Shown here one piece after another: positions 46,102 to 56,586 of a stretch of 64,000 nt of DNA. The DNA is from Macrostomum hystrix (lineage: Eukaryota; Platyhelminthes; Macrostomidae): assembly GCA_950097015.1 (NCBI GenBank), contig CATNEN010000014.1, positions 1,302,001-1,366,000 of the forward strand, in the 5' to 3' direction. Under the pieces are notes generated by a model that worked only from the letters and a program-made list of their open reading frames with translations, was not told where the DNA came from and did not search any database. A program made the position numbers and the translations under genes. Position 1 is the stretch's first letter. The number at the start of each line of letters is the position of its first letter.

Positions 46102-48345
46102 ATGCGCAAGCGAACACTGTGGCGTGCACGTACTGTCGACAGTCACTACTCCGAATCCTGCATGTTGGCACCTACTGCAAAAGAACGAATGGAGATACTG
46201 AAAAAGGAGAGACAGTGCTTCTGCTGCCTGCGCGCTAATCACCCCGCCAGCCTGTGCAAATCGAAGAGAGCATGTCGCCACTGCGGAAAAATGCACCATC
46301 CGAGCATCTGTCTGGCACTTCACTCAGGTGATGGCGAAACCACAATGAAAAGCAAAGCCAAGGCTGAATCTATTGTCCAAGAAAAAGCAACAGCTTCTCC
46401 AAACGGCGGTAACGCGACGGTGGCCGTGCCGTCCAATAATACTACAGTTTCTACCGGCCAGTCCTTCGTTGTGTACGCCAATCCAGTCGTGATCATGCCG
46501 AATGCAAAGTGCATCATTGTGAGTTCTGATGGCACAACCGAAGTGCTAGTACGTGCTTTATTCGACACCGCCAGCAATAAGACCTACATTAGACAAGACT
46601 TAAGCCGACAGTTAGGCTTCGTGGCAGAAGCAACAGAAGTGCTGCGCGTGAATACATTTGGATCGAGCAGCACCGAGTTTACATCGAGCATCGTTAAGTT
46701 TCGCATACGCCGCGCATTCGAACCCGACGGTGATTATGTCACTCTAAAAGGCTTCACAACGCCTCGGATTTGCGAGCCGCAGGCATCCGTAAATCTAGAT
46801 GCACATCCAGAACTTCAGCATCTTGATTTAGCCGATCCGTTCGATCTCCGAGATGCTAAAGAGCCTATCTCCATTCTAATCGGTGCGGACACCTTCTACG
46901 ATCTGGTCGACGGTAACGTCGTTAGGACTGTGAGCGGTAAAGAACCAGTCGCCGTGAAAAGCAAACTCGGCTACCTAGTGAGCGGCAGATTGAGCATTTC
47001 GGACACGACCGGTGACTCTTCGTTGGCATGCACTATGCACTGCGCTGGTGAATCCCTAATGATTGGGATACTCAGAGAATCGGTGGAAAACGACGCGAAC
47101 GAGCACAGCGCTGCGTCGTCACTAACACGACACTTTCCACCAAACCTCGAATTTCGAAGTGGACGCTATTTTGTCGGTCTACCATTCAAAGAGGGGTATC
47201 GAGAAGCCCTCTCCGACAATTTCAATCTAGCCTACCGACGTCTGAAGACAACAGCTGAAAAACTACGAAAGACTAGACATCTAGACGAGTACGACAAAAT
47301 CCTGCAAGAACAACTCCGACAAGGGGTTATTGAGCCCGTGCCGAAAGATGAGGATCCGCAAACAATCAAGCACTACCTTCCTCATCTACCGGTTTTCAAG
47401 GAGGACAGCTCCACAACACGACTTCGAATCGTGCTTGATGCAAGTGCAAAGACATCGATGGGCTATTCGCTAAACGAAGTACTTGATCAGGGACCATGTC
47501 GCCTACCATCGGTCTTCTCGCTACTGCTGCGGTTTAGGACTCATCCGATTGCATTGATCGCCGATGTCGAGAAAGCCTTCCTGCAAATAACAATCCAAGA
47601 GCCGGACCGCGACGCCGTGCGCTTCATATGGCTAACACGGCCTCTCGAGAAATAATCGAACGTTCTCATCCTACGTTATGTCCGTCTTGTGTTCGGCTTA
47701 GTGTGCAGCCCAGCAATACTGCAAGAGGTGCTTCTGTATCACCTTCGAAACACGAAGCAAGCTTCATTCAAGATGCGCGAGCAGCTGGCGCGCGATACGT
47801 ACGTAGACAATCTGGTAACCGGAGCACCCTCCGTCAGCTCAGCGATTGAACTTTACAAGCGGACTCGAGAAATCTTCCAAGAAGCCTCCATGAACATGCG
47901 GGGATGGATTTCGAACTCTATGGAACTCACCGAAATGTTCAGCGCAGACGGTACGGGAGCTCAGCCCCCGACCACGGTCAAAGTACTCGGCATGCTGTGG
48001 AATCCTCATAAGGACACATTCGAACTCTCAATTCGCGATCATCCGACAGTGAAAATAAAAGAAGAAGGAGTAGAACTTACGAAGCGAAAGACACTGTCTA
48101 CCTTCTCCAAGACATTCGACCCTCTGGGGCTGCTCAGTCCACTTCTAACGCGACCAAGATTGCTGTTTCAACAAAGCTTCCGTCTGAACGTAGAATGGGA
48201 CGCTGCGCTTCCAGAACCACTAAAGAGTCAATGGAGCGAGTGCCTCAATGAGTTGACAGACTGGACATGTCGCATCGATAGACCAGTTTCAGCTTTCAGT
48301 TCAGCCTCTAAAGTATCCATGGCTTCTGCGACGACTCACAGGTAG
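46102..48345 (+). pseudogene. BEL/Pao 1 zinc knuckle, protease and reverse transcriptase
   Basis: In order: paired zinc knuckles (CFCCLRANHPASLC and CRHCGKMHHPSIC), an aspartic protease of the BEL type (VLVRALFDTASNKTYI), and a BEL/Pao reverse transcriptase. The RT has RLRIVLDASAKT, the motif-A segment ALIADVEKAFLQI, and the active-site motif TYVDNLVTG. An in-frame TAA at 47,653-47,655 interrupts the RT between motif A and the YVDN box; the frame resumes unchanged until 48,345. The second Asp of the usual YVDD is Asn here. YVDN occurs in some Pao-type elements, so this alone does not prove inactivity. The 3' end shifts frame near 48,318 into RNase H. Confidence 0.85.
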
Positions 48346-50108
48346 CGTATGCCGCCTGCGTCTACCTACGATCTACGTCCGAATCAGGAGATGTTCGAGT
48401 ATCCCTACTCGCAGCCAAATCTCGCGTTGCACCAGTTGCGGAAACTACGATTCCGCGGTTGGAGCTCATGACAGCCAAGGAACTCGCTAAACTGATCCAC
48501 GAGGTTCGAAGAGAGTTCCCCGAAGTCCCGGTGACCTGTTAGAGCGACAGTATGGACTCACTGTGGTGGATAAAATCAGTGCACAAAGTCTGGAAAGCTT
48601 TTATCGAGAACAGAGTAGCATTCATCCGAACGACAGTTCCACCGGAGCAGTGGAGACACTGTCCCGGAAAGGACAACCCGGCGGACGTTGCAACCCGACC
48701 AGTCGACCCGGGAGCATTTGATGGTCGATCAGCATGGTTTCGTGGGCCTTCTTGGCTGGAAACCAACTTTTCAACATGGCCCGTCCAGCCAGAGTTCATT
48801 GAGAAGTCGAGCAGCGAAAATACCGTCTATGCAACGGTGACAAGCAATGCTCTTCTGAGTCAAAGTAGGCACATTGATAACATCATTGAGCTACAGAGGT
48901 TCAGCACACTAGAAAAGTTGCTCCGTGTCACTGCGTGGGTCCTCCGCGCAGTCCAAATGTTGAAATGTCGAACACGATTTCTGGCCAGCTCTCTTACCTC
49001 CGAGGCAGCCGAACACCTCTGGGTTAGCTCTCTGCAGGCAAAGTCCTTTACTGCTGAGATTAAATGCATCACGTATCAAACTGCTAAGACACCGTTACAT
49101 CAGAATCTGTGCTTGTTTATAGACCAGGATAACGTCCTACGCTGCACTGGACGTCTAGGAGAGTCCGATCTTTCGCCAGACCATAAGTCACTTATTCTGT
49201 GCCCGACAGACGACAACTTTCAACGGCTGCTTATCAGACATGCTCACAGGAAAGTAGCCCACGGAGGGGTAACGGCCACATTGGTACAGATTCGCGAGAA
49301 GTATTGGATGCTGAAGGCGCGACAGAAGATCAAATCGGTGCTTAGGCGGTGTAACACATGCATTAGGTTGCAAGTTTTGCCATACAAAGTTCAACAGCAG
49401 TCTCAGTTACCGTCTTTTCGAATCGAGTCGCTCAGAGCATTTCAGCACGTTGGCCTCGACTACTGCGGTCCACTACTCTACCGCAGGGGGGAGGGTGACG
49501 GCCAGTACAAAGCCTATATTCTGCTATTCGTGTGTACCAGTACCAGAGCAGTCCACCTTGAAGTGGTGTCAGACTTGACCACTCAGTCATTTCTACAAAG
49601 CCTTCGCCGTTTTTGTGCTCGCCGTGGAATACCCTCCATTATTTCCGACAACTTTAAGACGTTCCACGCTGCAGCGCGTCTGCTTGATACCCGACCTGCA
49701 CCGCTACAGACTACAGATGGTCAAGAGTTCCTGACAACCAAGAGAATCAGCTGGTCATTCCTTCCAGAGAGAGCCCCATGGATGGGAGGGTTCTACGAGC
49801 GTCTAGTGGGCGTTGTGAAAGCAGCACTCAAGAAGACCATTGGCAAGGCATTCCTGACTCTGGAAGAGTTATCGACAGTGGCGTGTGAGATGGAAGCTGT
49901 TGTCAACTCACGCCCGCTCGGCTTTATCGCGTCCGAAGCTCATTCAGAAGTGATCACCCCGAGCCACTTCCTCGTGCTCAACCGGCTAACTAACGATCCA
50001 GAGGCTACTTCTGAGACGTTGACAATATTGCCACTGCCAGAGAGATTGAGTCGAGTTCGGCAGACACTCAACAAATTCGGCGAGAATTCAAGAATGAATA
50101 CGTCCTAG
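48318..50108 (+). pseudogene. BEL/Pao 1 RNase H and integrase
   Basis: RNase H begins in this frame (GFCDDSQVAYAACVYL, then IPRLELMTAKELAKL) and carries a TAG at 48,541-48,543 just before SDSMDSLWWI. The integrase has an HHCC zinc-binding site (HAHRKVAHGG, then CNTCIRL) and the D-D-E catalytic triad (GLDYCGPL, ISDNFKTF, GGFYERLVG), so its catalytic residues are intact. The integrase inserts the cDNA into the genome. The frame stops at 50,108 after a frameshift near 50,085; the C-terminal domain continues in another frame. Confidence 0.85.
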
Positions 50109-50353
50109 CTCTGCGCGAGCGCTCCATTAGAGAAAGTCGAACGTCTACTCGCGAAGTCATGGTCGGTGACGTTGTGTTGGTCATGGACTCCGGCGTGCCG
50201 AGGCTGCAGTGGAAGTTAGCTGTTGTGGAAGCGGTTCACCATGGTCGAGACGGTTTGGCGAGATCATGTCTTCTCTGGTTAGCGAATCCACAGCGTCGTT
50301 TCTCATCTCATTTTCGTCGTCCGGTTGCATTGTTGGTTCCTCTTGAAGTCTAA
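50085..50353 (+). pseudogene. BEL/Pao 1 C-terminal DUF5641-type domain
   Basis: Reading NEYVLALRERS, then EVMVGDVVLVMDSG, LQWKLAVVEAV and a SHFRRPVALLVPLEV ending. This domain closes BEL/Pao integrases and is in a different frame from the integrase core because of a one-base shift. Stop at 50,351. Confidence 0.7.
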
Positions 50354-50879
50354 GCGCGCGCTGTCTCGCTCTTTCTCATCTTGTCTATCGGGTTTTTTCT
50401 GTTCTAAAAAACTTCGTTCATTTCCCTCTAGTGCTTCTTTTCCGGCGTACCGCTCTTTTGTTTTTATTAGGAAGCTCACGTTAGCGATCTTATATTCACG
50501 TCTATATTTATATTTGTTGTTATTCTGGTAAAGGCTCTTTAAACCGTGTCTCAATATTGCTTTTCAGTTTTCAGTGTCCTTTTTCTTGAGAGCTAAAAGT
50601 TTTCTCTTTTGGTGTTGGTTATACAGTATCCTATCCCGTTGCGCCTATTGGCTACACTATTATCTTGTTTCGTTTGTTCTGTGCACGAGTCCAAAACTTT
50701 CGCGGCTTCGACTCCTCCTGCGTAGGCTTGTACTATTCCATTCACTTAGTCTTTAAGCTGATAATTTCTACGTATACTCCCGATGCTATGATTTCTCGAG
50801 CAGTTACTTCACTCGCTCGTGTGCATTATCCCTTTCCTCTTTTGAGCCAGTGACTCGAGCATTGGTCACTGGCGGGGGA
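50354..50879 (+). other. BEL/Pao 3' untranslated region with polypurine tract
   Basis: No ORF with a domain. It ends in ggcgggggag, a polypurine tract directly before TGTGGCGG at 50,880, the arrangement expected at the start of a 3' LTR. Confidence 0.5.
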
Positions 50880-51260
50880 GTGTGGCGGAAAGGGCAAATT
50901 TCGATGTCTTTATGCTACATTTACTTGTTATTTAATGTCTACTTTCTTCAGTAATATTCAGCTTGAATTCTCAAACCATTATCTAATGTACGCTTATGTT
51001 TTCTTCGCTGCACCGCTCTAACTTACGTGCATGGACTCGTCTCGATCTCTACCCTCCCAATGTGCGTGCGATTTCTCTCTTAATTTAAGCCTCTCAATTC
51101 AGTCCTCTGGACCCTTAACAAACGTGAGCTGTAGTAAGGCGCAGGTGGATAGAGTTTCACTCAGCAGTCAAACCACACGACAACACTCTTGTGACTTCAT
51201 TCAACTACAAAGGGTTTTCCTCGAAATCTCACCTCGATACGCGGACCAGTCTAGAAGTCA
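50880..51260 (+). repeat. LTR-like segment starting TGTGGCGG
   Basis: Starts TGTGGCGGAAAGGGC after a polypurine tract and lies upstream of a second BEL gag, so it can be the LTR of BEL element 2 or a 3' LTR shared with element 1. It does not match the LTR at 44,820. The right boundary and primer-binding site were not found; the end given is approximate. Confidence 0.4.
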
Positions 51261-51264
51261 ACTG

Positions 51265-51935
51265 AGCCCAACATCCGGCTGCCGAAGCGTCAGATCCCGA
51301 CCTTTCATGGTACTGTCGCAACCTGGCAAACATTCTGGTTTCAGTTTTCATCCTCGATCGATTCGAATAGCTCACTGTCTGACATAGATAAATTCAATTA
51401 CCTGCTAGATTGTCTTTCAGATTCAGCTCGCTCTTGCATCCCAGGATTCTCCGTTACTTCGTCAAATTATCGTACCGCAGTAAGTACTCTTAAGGATCCC
51501 TATGGCAAACCCGAGATTATTATTCGTGACCAAATGACGCAATTGGCCGAACTCCAACTCGTTGACACCACATTGATTGGGTCGCAGCGCTTTCACGATG
51601 ATGTAGCTGCGCTCACTCAAAATCTTAGTAACCAAGGTGTCTCTTCATCGTCGTATGCTCTGCTGCTTCCATCCCTGCTGCGTCGCTGCCCAGCTGAACT
51701 TCGACTCGAACTGCAACGCTCAGCCAACTGGCGGGCAATGAGATTGATTCCATTGATGCTATACTAGAGTGCCTACAAGACGAGATTAACCTTCGAGAAG
51801 CAGCTGGTATGACTGCATCGCAGAAGCTCCGTTCTCGAGACTTCGAAAAGGAAGCAAACGCCTTAATGATTCCTAAGCTCGTACTGTGGTTCCGCCCATA
51901 TTTCTGAAAAATGCCCAGCAATGGCCTCTGTGGCA
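51265..51935 (+). pseudogene. BEL/Pao 2 gag fragment, cut by a Gypsy element
   Basis: Reads FHGTVATWQTFWFQF, then SLSDIDKFNYLLDCL, RTAVSTLKDPYGKPEI and LLLPSLLRRCPAELRLEL in one frame. After a frameshift near 51,725 it continues AGNEIDSIDAILECLQDE, INLREAAG. After a second shift comes the zinc-knuckle start YCGSAHISEKCPAM. This is the BEL/Pao gag region (DUF1759). At about 51,936 the sequence switches to a Gypsy element in the opposite orientation, so pol is missing. Confidence 0.75.
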
Positions 51936-52681
51936 TCGCGTCGGGATCGATACGGCTGCAGTTCTGGGCTCGTCTGCTCCGGCCAGCAGCCGCATTCGGT
52001 GAAGTGCAGCGCTCTGAAAAGGACCGGGTCCTTACGGGTCCAGACTCGAATGTCTCCGGCTGTGACCGGTCCTTCGTCCAGCATGTCCATGACGAGAACC
52101 ACGTCTGCTGGTACTGGTGCGTCCCGCGGTCTCTCGGAAAGCGGCAGCCGGCTCAGCGCGTCCGCTCGTAGCAGCGATCGGCCAGACCGGTGCTCCATTG
52201 TGTAGCTGTAGGCAGACAGGAGAAGCACCCACCGCTGGATCTTGCCCGATGCCATCGCAGGAATCGGCTTGCCTTCGTGCAGCACCCCCAGCAGCGGCTT
52301 GTTGTCGCTGATGAGTGTGAATTTCCGGCCGTACAGGTACGAGTACGAGTGAAAGCGTTTTACGCCGAAGATTATTGCAAGGGCTTCCTTGTCCAACTGG
52401 GAATACCTTGTCTCGGCGTCGTGCAACGAGCATGAAGCGAAAGCGATCGGCTGGTCGATGCCGTTAATCCGGTGGCTGATGACAGCGCCGATGCCGTACG
52501 GCGAGGCGTCGCACTCCAGGACCAATGGCTTGCTGTCGTCAAAATGCACCAGGACCGGCGCCTTACTGAGGAGCTTCTTGCACTTGTTGAACGCGGCGTC
52601 TTGCGGGGCAACCCAACGCCACTCGGCACCCTGGTCTAGTAGGCGGTGCAGCGATTCCAGCTCGGCAGACAAGTTCGGCAT
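51936..52681 (-). pseudogene. Gypsy RT C-terminus and RNase H (pol part 2)
   Basis: Carries the Gypsy RNase H: LECDASPYGIGAVISH, DAETRYSQLDKEALAI, LISDNKPLLG, with catalytic D, E and D present. RNase H removes the RNA template. It is split from the RT by an in-frame TAG right after MVNYYG near 52,686. At 51,936 it ends abruptly in the connection region before integrase, where BEL gag sequence begins on the other strand. No integrase is present. Confidence 0.85.
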
Positions 52682-53901
52682 GAACTAGCCATAATAGTTG
52701 ACCATGCCGAGGAAGCTGCGGAGCTGCGTCACATTCTGCGGTGGTGGAGCGTCCACGATCGCGCGCACCTTGTCCTGAAGCGGATGGAGGCCTACGGCGT
52801 CGATCCTGTGGCCTGTGGAGAGCAGACGCTCTCCTGCATGAAGTTGCACTTGCCGAGGCCGCAGCGCAGACCGCTCTGTTGCAGTCGCTGCAGCACCAGC
52901 TCTAGGGGGCGTAAATGGCTTCCGTCGGCAGCACCAGTAGTGATCAGATCATCAATGAAGCAGGCGACATGCGGGATGGACTGCAGCAGGCTGTCCATGT
53001 ACCGCTGGAAGATGCCGACAGCTGGAGCGACGCCGAACGGCAGCCGGGTATACCGAAGCAGGCCCTTAGAGGTGTTGATGGTGCAGAGTTGCTGAGCTGC
53101 TTCGTCAAGCGGCATTTGGGAGTAGGCCTGCGACAAGTCGAGCTTGGTGAACTTTTGGCCGCCGGCCAGCTTGGCAAAAAGCTCGTCAATGCGCGGCAGC
53201 GGGTACTTGTCAGGCTCGATGTTGATGTTGACCGTCTGCTTGAAGTCCGCACAGGTGCGCACCGAGCCGTCGGACTTGAGGACCGGCGCGATCGGCGATG
53301 CGTAGTCCGAGCTGTTCACGGGCACGAGAACGCCCTGCTCGATTTCTTTGTCGAGCTGGGCCTCCACTTTGGCTTTGAGAGCAAAGGGAACGGTGCGCGC
53401 TTTGAAAAATCGAGGCCGGGCTCCGTCTTTTAAGTGCAGCCGTACAGGTGGCCCATTGCACTTACCGAGTCCGAGCTCAAAAACATCGGCGTACTGGTCA
53501 AGCAGGGCGCGGATTCTCGGGTGCTCGCCGTCCTTAGTCACCTGCTTGATGCTGCACCAGTCCAGAGGCAGGTCGGCAAGCCAGTCGCGGCCGATCAGGT
53601 TCGAACCTGAGCCGTTGACGAGAAGCAGTGGAAGCTCCTTGGCCGCTCCATCCGCCCGCACTTGGACGATGATTCTTCCGAGCAGCGGAACAGGCTCTCC
53701 TGAATACGTGCGCAGGTGGGCGTTGGTGGGCTCAAGCTTGGGCCGTCCTCGCAGCTCTGAGCGGAAGGTGTCCGACGAAATGAGTGAGACCGACGGACCG
53801 GTGTCGATCTCCATGCGCACCGGCGTGCCTTCGATAAGCACCGTTGTCTCGATCGGCGGAATCTTCCCTCTCCGTTCAGCCATTACGTGCAGTAAGTGCA
53901 T
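52682..53901 (-). pseudogene. Gypsy protease and reverse transcriptase (pol part 1)
   Basis: Protease motif EIDTGPSVSLIS near the N-terminus. The RT follows, with SDGSVRTCADFKQTVN, FTKLDLSQAYSQMPLDE (motif A), RLPFGVAPAVGIFQ and the active site ACFIDDLITTG (FIDD in place of the usual YxDD). A one-base frameshift near 52,815 moves GHRIDAVGLHPLQDKV and SFLGMVNYYG out of the main frame, and a TAG follows. The gag frame overlaps its 5' end by 19 bp (53,883-53,901), so a ribosomal frameshift is the likely expression mode in the intact ancestor. Confidence 0.85.
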
Positions 53902-54647
53902 CTCTTCCTCTTACAGCTGGACCTCCCTGGCGGCCTGATCGCCCCAACGATTTGTGGCAGCCGGCGACTTGCAGGCAGCAGCCGCGTGGCCCAGCTTCGA
54001 GCAATTGAAGCATTTTTGTCAACGAAGGGACACTTGGCGGCCGCGTGCCGCTGCGAGAGACACCGAAAAAAGCGCTTAGCGACCGGCTGCTTGGCGATTT
54101 TGTAGGCCTCCTGGCTGGCCGAAGATTTGGTCATCATCAGGTTCCCTTCGGCTGCTGAAGCTTCGGCCTGGGCTCGAGACAGTGCGGTGTCGAGCGTAAG
54201 CTTCCGCTCAGACAGCAGCCTCCGCTGGATGTTGTCGTCGTTAATACTCAGCATGAACCTGTCCCTGAGCATGCTGTCCAGGCTGCTGCCAAAGTTGCAG
54301 TCCCTGGCCAGTCTGCGCAGGTCTGCGAGGAAGTCAGCGTTTGACTCTCTGGCACGGCGACTCCGGGTGTAGAAGCGGAAGCGCATAACGATCTCGGGTG
54401 GCTCGGGGTCGAAGTGATTCTTCAGGGTTTCGCAGATGTCTGCATAGCTGCTTGCAGCCGGAGTACCAGTGGCTAGCAGGCTGGCTATTAGCTGGTAAGT
54501 CTTCTTGCCGCAGACGCTGAGGAGAACGGCGCGCTTTTTCTCATCTTTGGTGTCATTGGCCTCGAAAAACTGCTCCAGTCTTTCCTGGTACTGCTGCCAT
54601 TTTTCTGTCCCCTTTTCAAAGGGTTCAATAGAGCCAACTAGGCTCAT
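53883..54647 (-). CDS. Gypsy gag
   Basis: 254 codons, starting MSLVGSIEPFEKGTEKWQQY. The capsid-type region has LEQFFEANDTKDEKKRAV, SYADICETLKNHFDP, NADFLADLRRLARDC and LRDRFMLSINDDNIQRRLL, typical of metazoan Gypsy gag proteins (K02A2.6-like). A C-terminal zinc-knuckle remnant (RFFRCLSQRHAAAKCPF) lacks one expected cysteine in this copy. The ORF itself is uninterrupted, but the element is defective downstream. Start is the first ATG after the primer-binding site. Confidence 0.75.
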   Translation of the reverse strand: MSLVGSIEPFEKGTEKWQQYQERLEQFFEANDTKDEKKRAVLLSVCGKKTYQLIASLLATGTPAASSYADICETLKNHFDPEPPEIVMRFRFYTRSRRARESNADFLADLRRLARDCNFGSSLDSMLRDRFMLSINDDNIQRRLLSERKLTLDTALSRAQAEASAAEGNLMMTKSSASQEAYKIAKQPVAKRFFRCLSQRHAAAKCPFVDKNASIARSWATRLLPASRRLPQIVGAIRPPGRSSCKRKRCTYCT

Positions 54648-54650
54648 TTC

Positions 54651-54660
54651 TCGTCGCCAC
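54651..54660 (-). promoter_or_regulatory. Gypsy primer-binding site
   Basis: TGGCGACGAG on the minus strand, one base after the LTR's terminal CA and a few bases upstream of the gag ATG. Confidence 0.55.
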
Positions 54661-54661
54661 T

Positions 54662-54914
54662 GTAGAGACTTTGCTTAAGATTGTAGAACGAATATCCACA
54701 ACTCAACGAGATGACACAGCGACTTTTATATTTTATTTTATTTATCAAATCGATAGCAGTATTAGGGGTGGAGCTACTGACTCCGCGCGTGCACATAGGA
54801 TAGAAGGGTTAAAAGCACGTACACACACAGTACATTCTAAATAATTGGATAGCGTGCGGGCAGGTGCACAACACACCTGCCTTAGCCAGCCGCAACCAGA
54901 GCCACGTCACCACA
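54662..54914 (-). repeat. Gypsy 5' LTR
   Basis: On the minus strand begins TGTGGTGACGTGGC and ends CTCTACA, about 253 bp. It contains AATAAA and TATAAAA-like sequences in an AT-rich stretch (54,725-54,750). No 3' LTR remains because the element is cut at 51,936. Confidence 0.55.
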
Positions 54915-55357
54915 CTATTAAATTAGGAGCACTACCAGTACTAAGTCTAAATACAAGAAGCAAATCGACAATTAAAAAGTGTATTATTAATTTGTATAGC
55001 AAAAACGCGTACAGCAAACGATTCAGATTAAGCGATAGCCAGACTTCAGTTTATGCTTTGTAATTGATAGCGAGCGAGTGATTGGATTTTGGAATTTGCA
55101 ATTATAAGGATGAATTCGCAACACTTTTAACTTTTAACATTTTCATTTATTAAAAAGCAATTGAATTAAATTAAAGCTACAAGGAAGTAAAAGCGGCACA
55201 AAAAAGAATCACTAAAGAATAACAATAAAGCCAAAACTAACAAAATTCGTTTTACGTCTGATAGTATTTGAATTTACATGTTTGCTTCTTATCAGAAATG
55301 AGCAACATTTCGGTCTTTTTCAGCGCTTCTCAATTTTTTCAGTTCCTCAGCTTTATC
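54915..55357. other. no gene seen; AT-rich spacer
   Basis: AT-rich sequence between the Gypsy LTR and the YR retrotransposon. No ORF, repeat or motif worth naming. Confidence 0.5.
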
Positions 55358-55498
55358 GTGTCCAATCGGTGTTCGCTGATTGGTTGTAAACACCCACCCC
55401 AGACACCCACCCCTCCGCCTTGTGCTGGGTCGTATTTCAGCCGGCGCCCGCGTGCTGCCCAGCCTTGTCTCTTCGCGCTGCGTGGTGTGAAATTTTCT
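55358..55498 (+). repeat. split direct repeat A1 (left end of YR element)
   Basis: Starts GTGTCCAATCGG. Identical over 141 bp to A2. Near its outer end CCAATC and GATTGG form a 6-bp inverted repeat around 10 nt, a possible recombinase site. Confidence 0.9.
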
Positions 55499-55509
55499 CT
55501 CTTACTGCA

Positions 55510-56586
55510 ATGGCTGAGCTTCCAATTGACCGGCTTACGGCTCGCCAGTTAAGAGACCGCCTGATTCAACTTGGCCTGCCTAGCAGCGGTCGCAAGCGTG
55601 AACTGCAAGTCAGACTGGAACAATCTAGTTTAGCCAGCCGAACCACACGCCGTGTGCAGCAAAGGTCAACCGCATCGGCCCAAGTCGAGGACGACGGCAG
55701 CACCTGCAGCGAAGAGGACGGCGAGGCGAACCCGGACCGGGCGAGTGATCTGGGAGGCGGCGACGACCTGGACCAGAGGATAGCCCGACAAGAGAAGCTG
55801 CTCCGCCTGAGAACGCTTCAGCGCCAAACAGCGGAGATCGAAGCCGAGCTTGGAAAGGACGGCCAGCGCAGACAGAGTGGTAAGTCGACTAGCCCGATGC
55901 TGCTTAACCAAACCCTCAGTGCCCACGAGCCGGAGCAGCATCTGCCAGTGCCGGACTGGGAACTGCCAGGCAGCTACACCAAGCCCGCTGTCACCTCGAG
56001 GCCTCTGCTGGTGAGAGACTTCATCGATCGTGACTTCGAGGAGCCTGCGCCCCAATCAGCGAAGACTAGAGCCCGAACTGAGAACATCACGGCCGGCCAG
56101 TGGGTCGCAGGCAGCGGCCGCATCCTGCTGAGACTGCTTGACGACGGTGCCCTAGTCACAACGAGAAACGGCACAATGGATTTGAGTGAGCTGAAAGCCT
56201 ATGTGCGGTATTGCGTGCAGTTCGGCGAGTTTATGCATCAGGGCTTCATCCAGGCCGCCCTCAACGACTACGACGAAGACTTCAGGATCATGCAGCACCA
56301 GACCAGCGGCAGCTGGGAACGGGAGTCGTTGCCGCTGCTGTCCAAGCACATTCTGGCGCCTAAATCCAATCCTGCTGGCAGTTCGACCTATTCGCGGCCT
56401 GGTTTTAAGTTCAGCAAAATGAGAAACCAGACAAGCGGCTTGGTCGGCCCAACCGACGCTGAAGGTCGGGAGCTGTGCGTCAAATTCAACCGAAACAGCT
56501 GCCACAGACGCGACTGCAAGTTCAGACGCGCGTGCTCTGCCTGCTACGCGGCACACCCGCGCCAGCTCTGCACGTCAAAAAACTAG
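55510..56586 (+). CDS. YR element ORF1: gag-like protein with SAP domain
   Basis: 358 residues. The N-terminus (about residues 8-40) reads LTARQLRDRLIQLGLPSSGR, KRELQVRLEQ, which fits a SAP motif: two amphipathic helices that bind AT-rich DNA. An acidic, Ser/Glu-rich part and a coiled-coil-like RQEKLLRLRTLQRQTAEIEAE follow. Near the C-terminus a Cys/His cluster CVKFNRNSCHRRDCKFRRAC, then CSACYAAHPRQLC, resembles the zinc-binding end of DIRS/Ngaro gag proteins. The ATG at 55,510 is chosen because it lies 12 bp past the A1 repeat; an earlier in-frame ATG at 55,420 lies inside A1. ORF2 overlaps the 3' end in the -1 frame. Confidence 0.8.
   Translation: MAELPIDRLTARQLRDRLIQLGLPSSGRKRELQVRLEQSSLASRTTRRVQQRSTASAQVEDDGSTCSEEDGEANPDRASDLGGGDDLDQRIARQEKLLRLRTLQRQTAEIEAELGKDGQRRQSGKSTSPMLLNQTLSAHEPEQHLPVPDWELPGSYTKPAVTSRPLLVRDFIDRDFEEPAPQSAKTRARTENITAGQWVAGSGRILLRLLDDGALVTTRNGTMDLSELKAYVRYCVQFGEFMHQGFIQAALNDYDEDFRIMQHQTSGSWERESLPLLSKHILAPKSNPAGSSTYSRPGFKFSKMRNQTSGLVGPTDAEGRELCVKFNRNSCHRRDCKFRRACSACYAAHPRQLCTSKN

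Noticed and set aside
52915-53433. Plus-strand ORF over the Gypsy RT
   Set aside because: Antisense shadow of the RT. The minus frame carries the FIDD and LPFG motifs.
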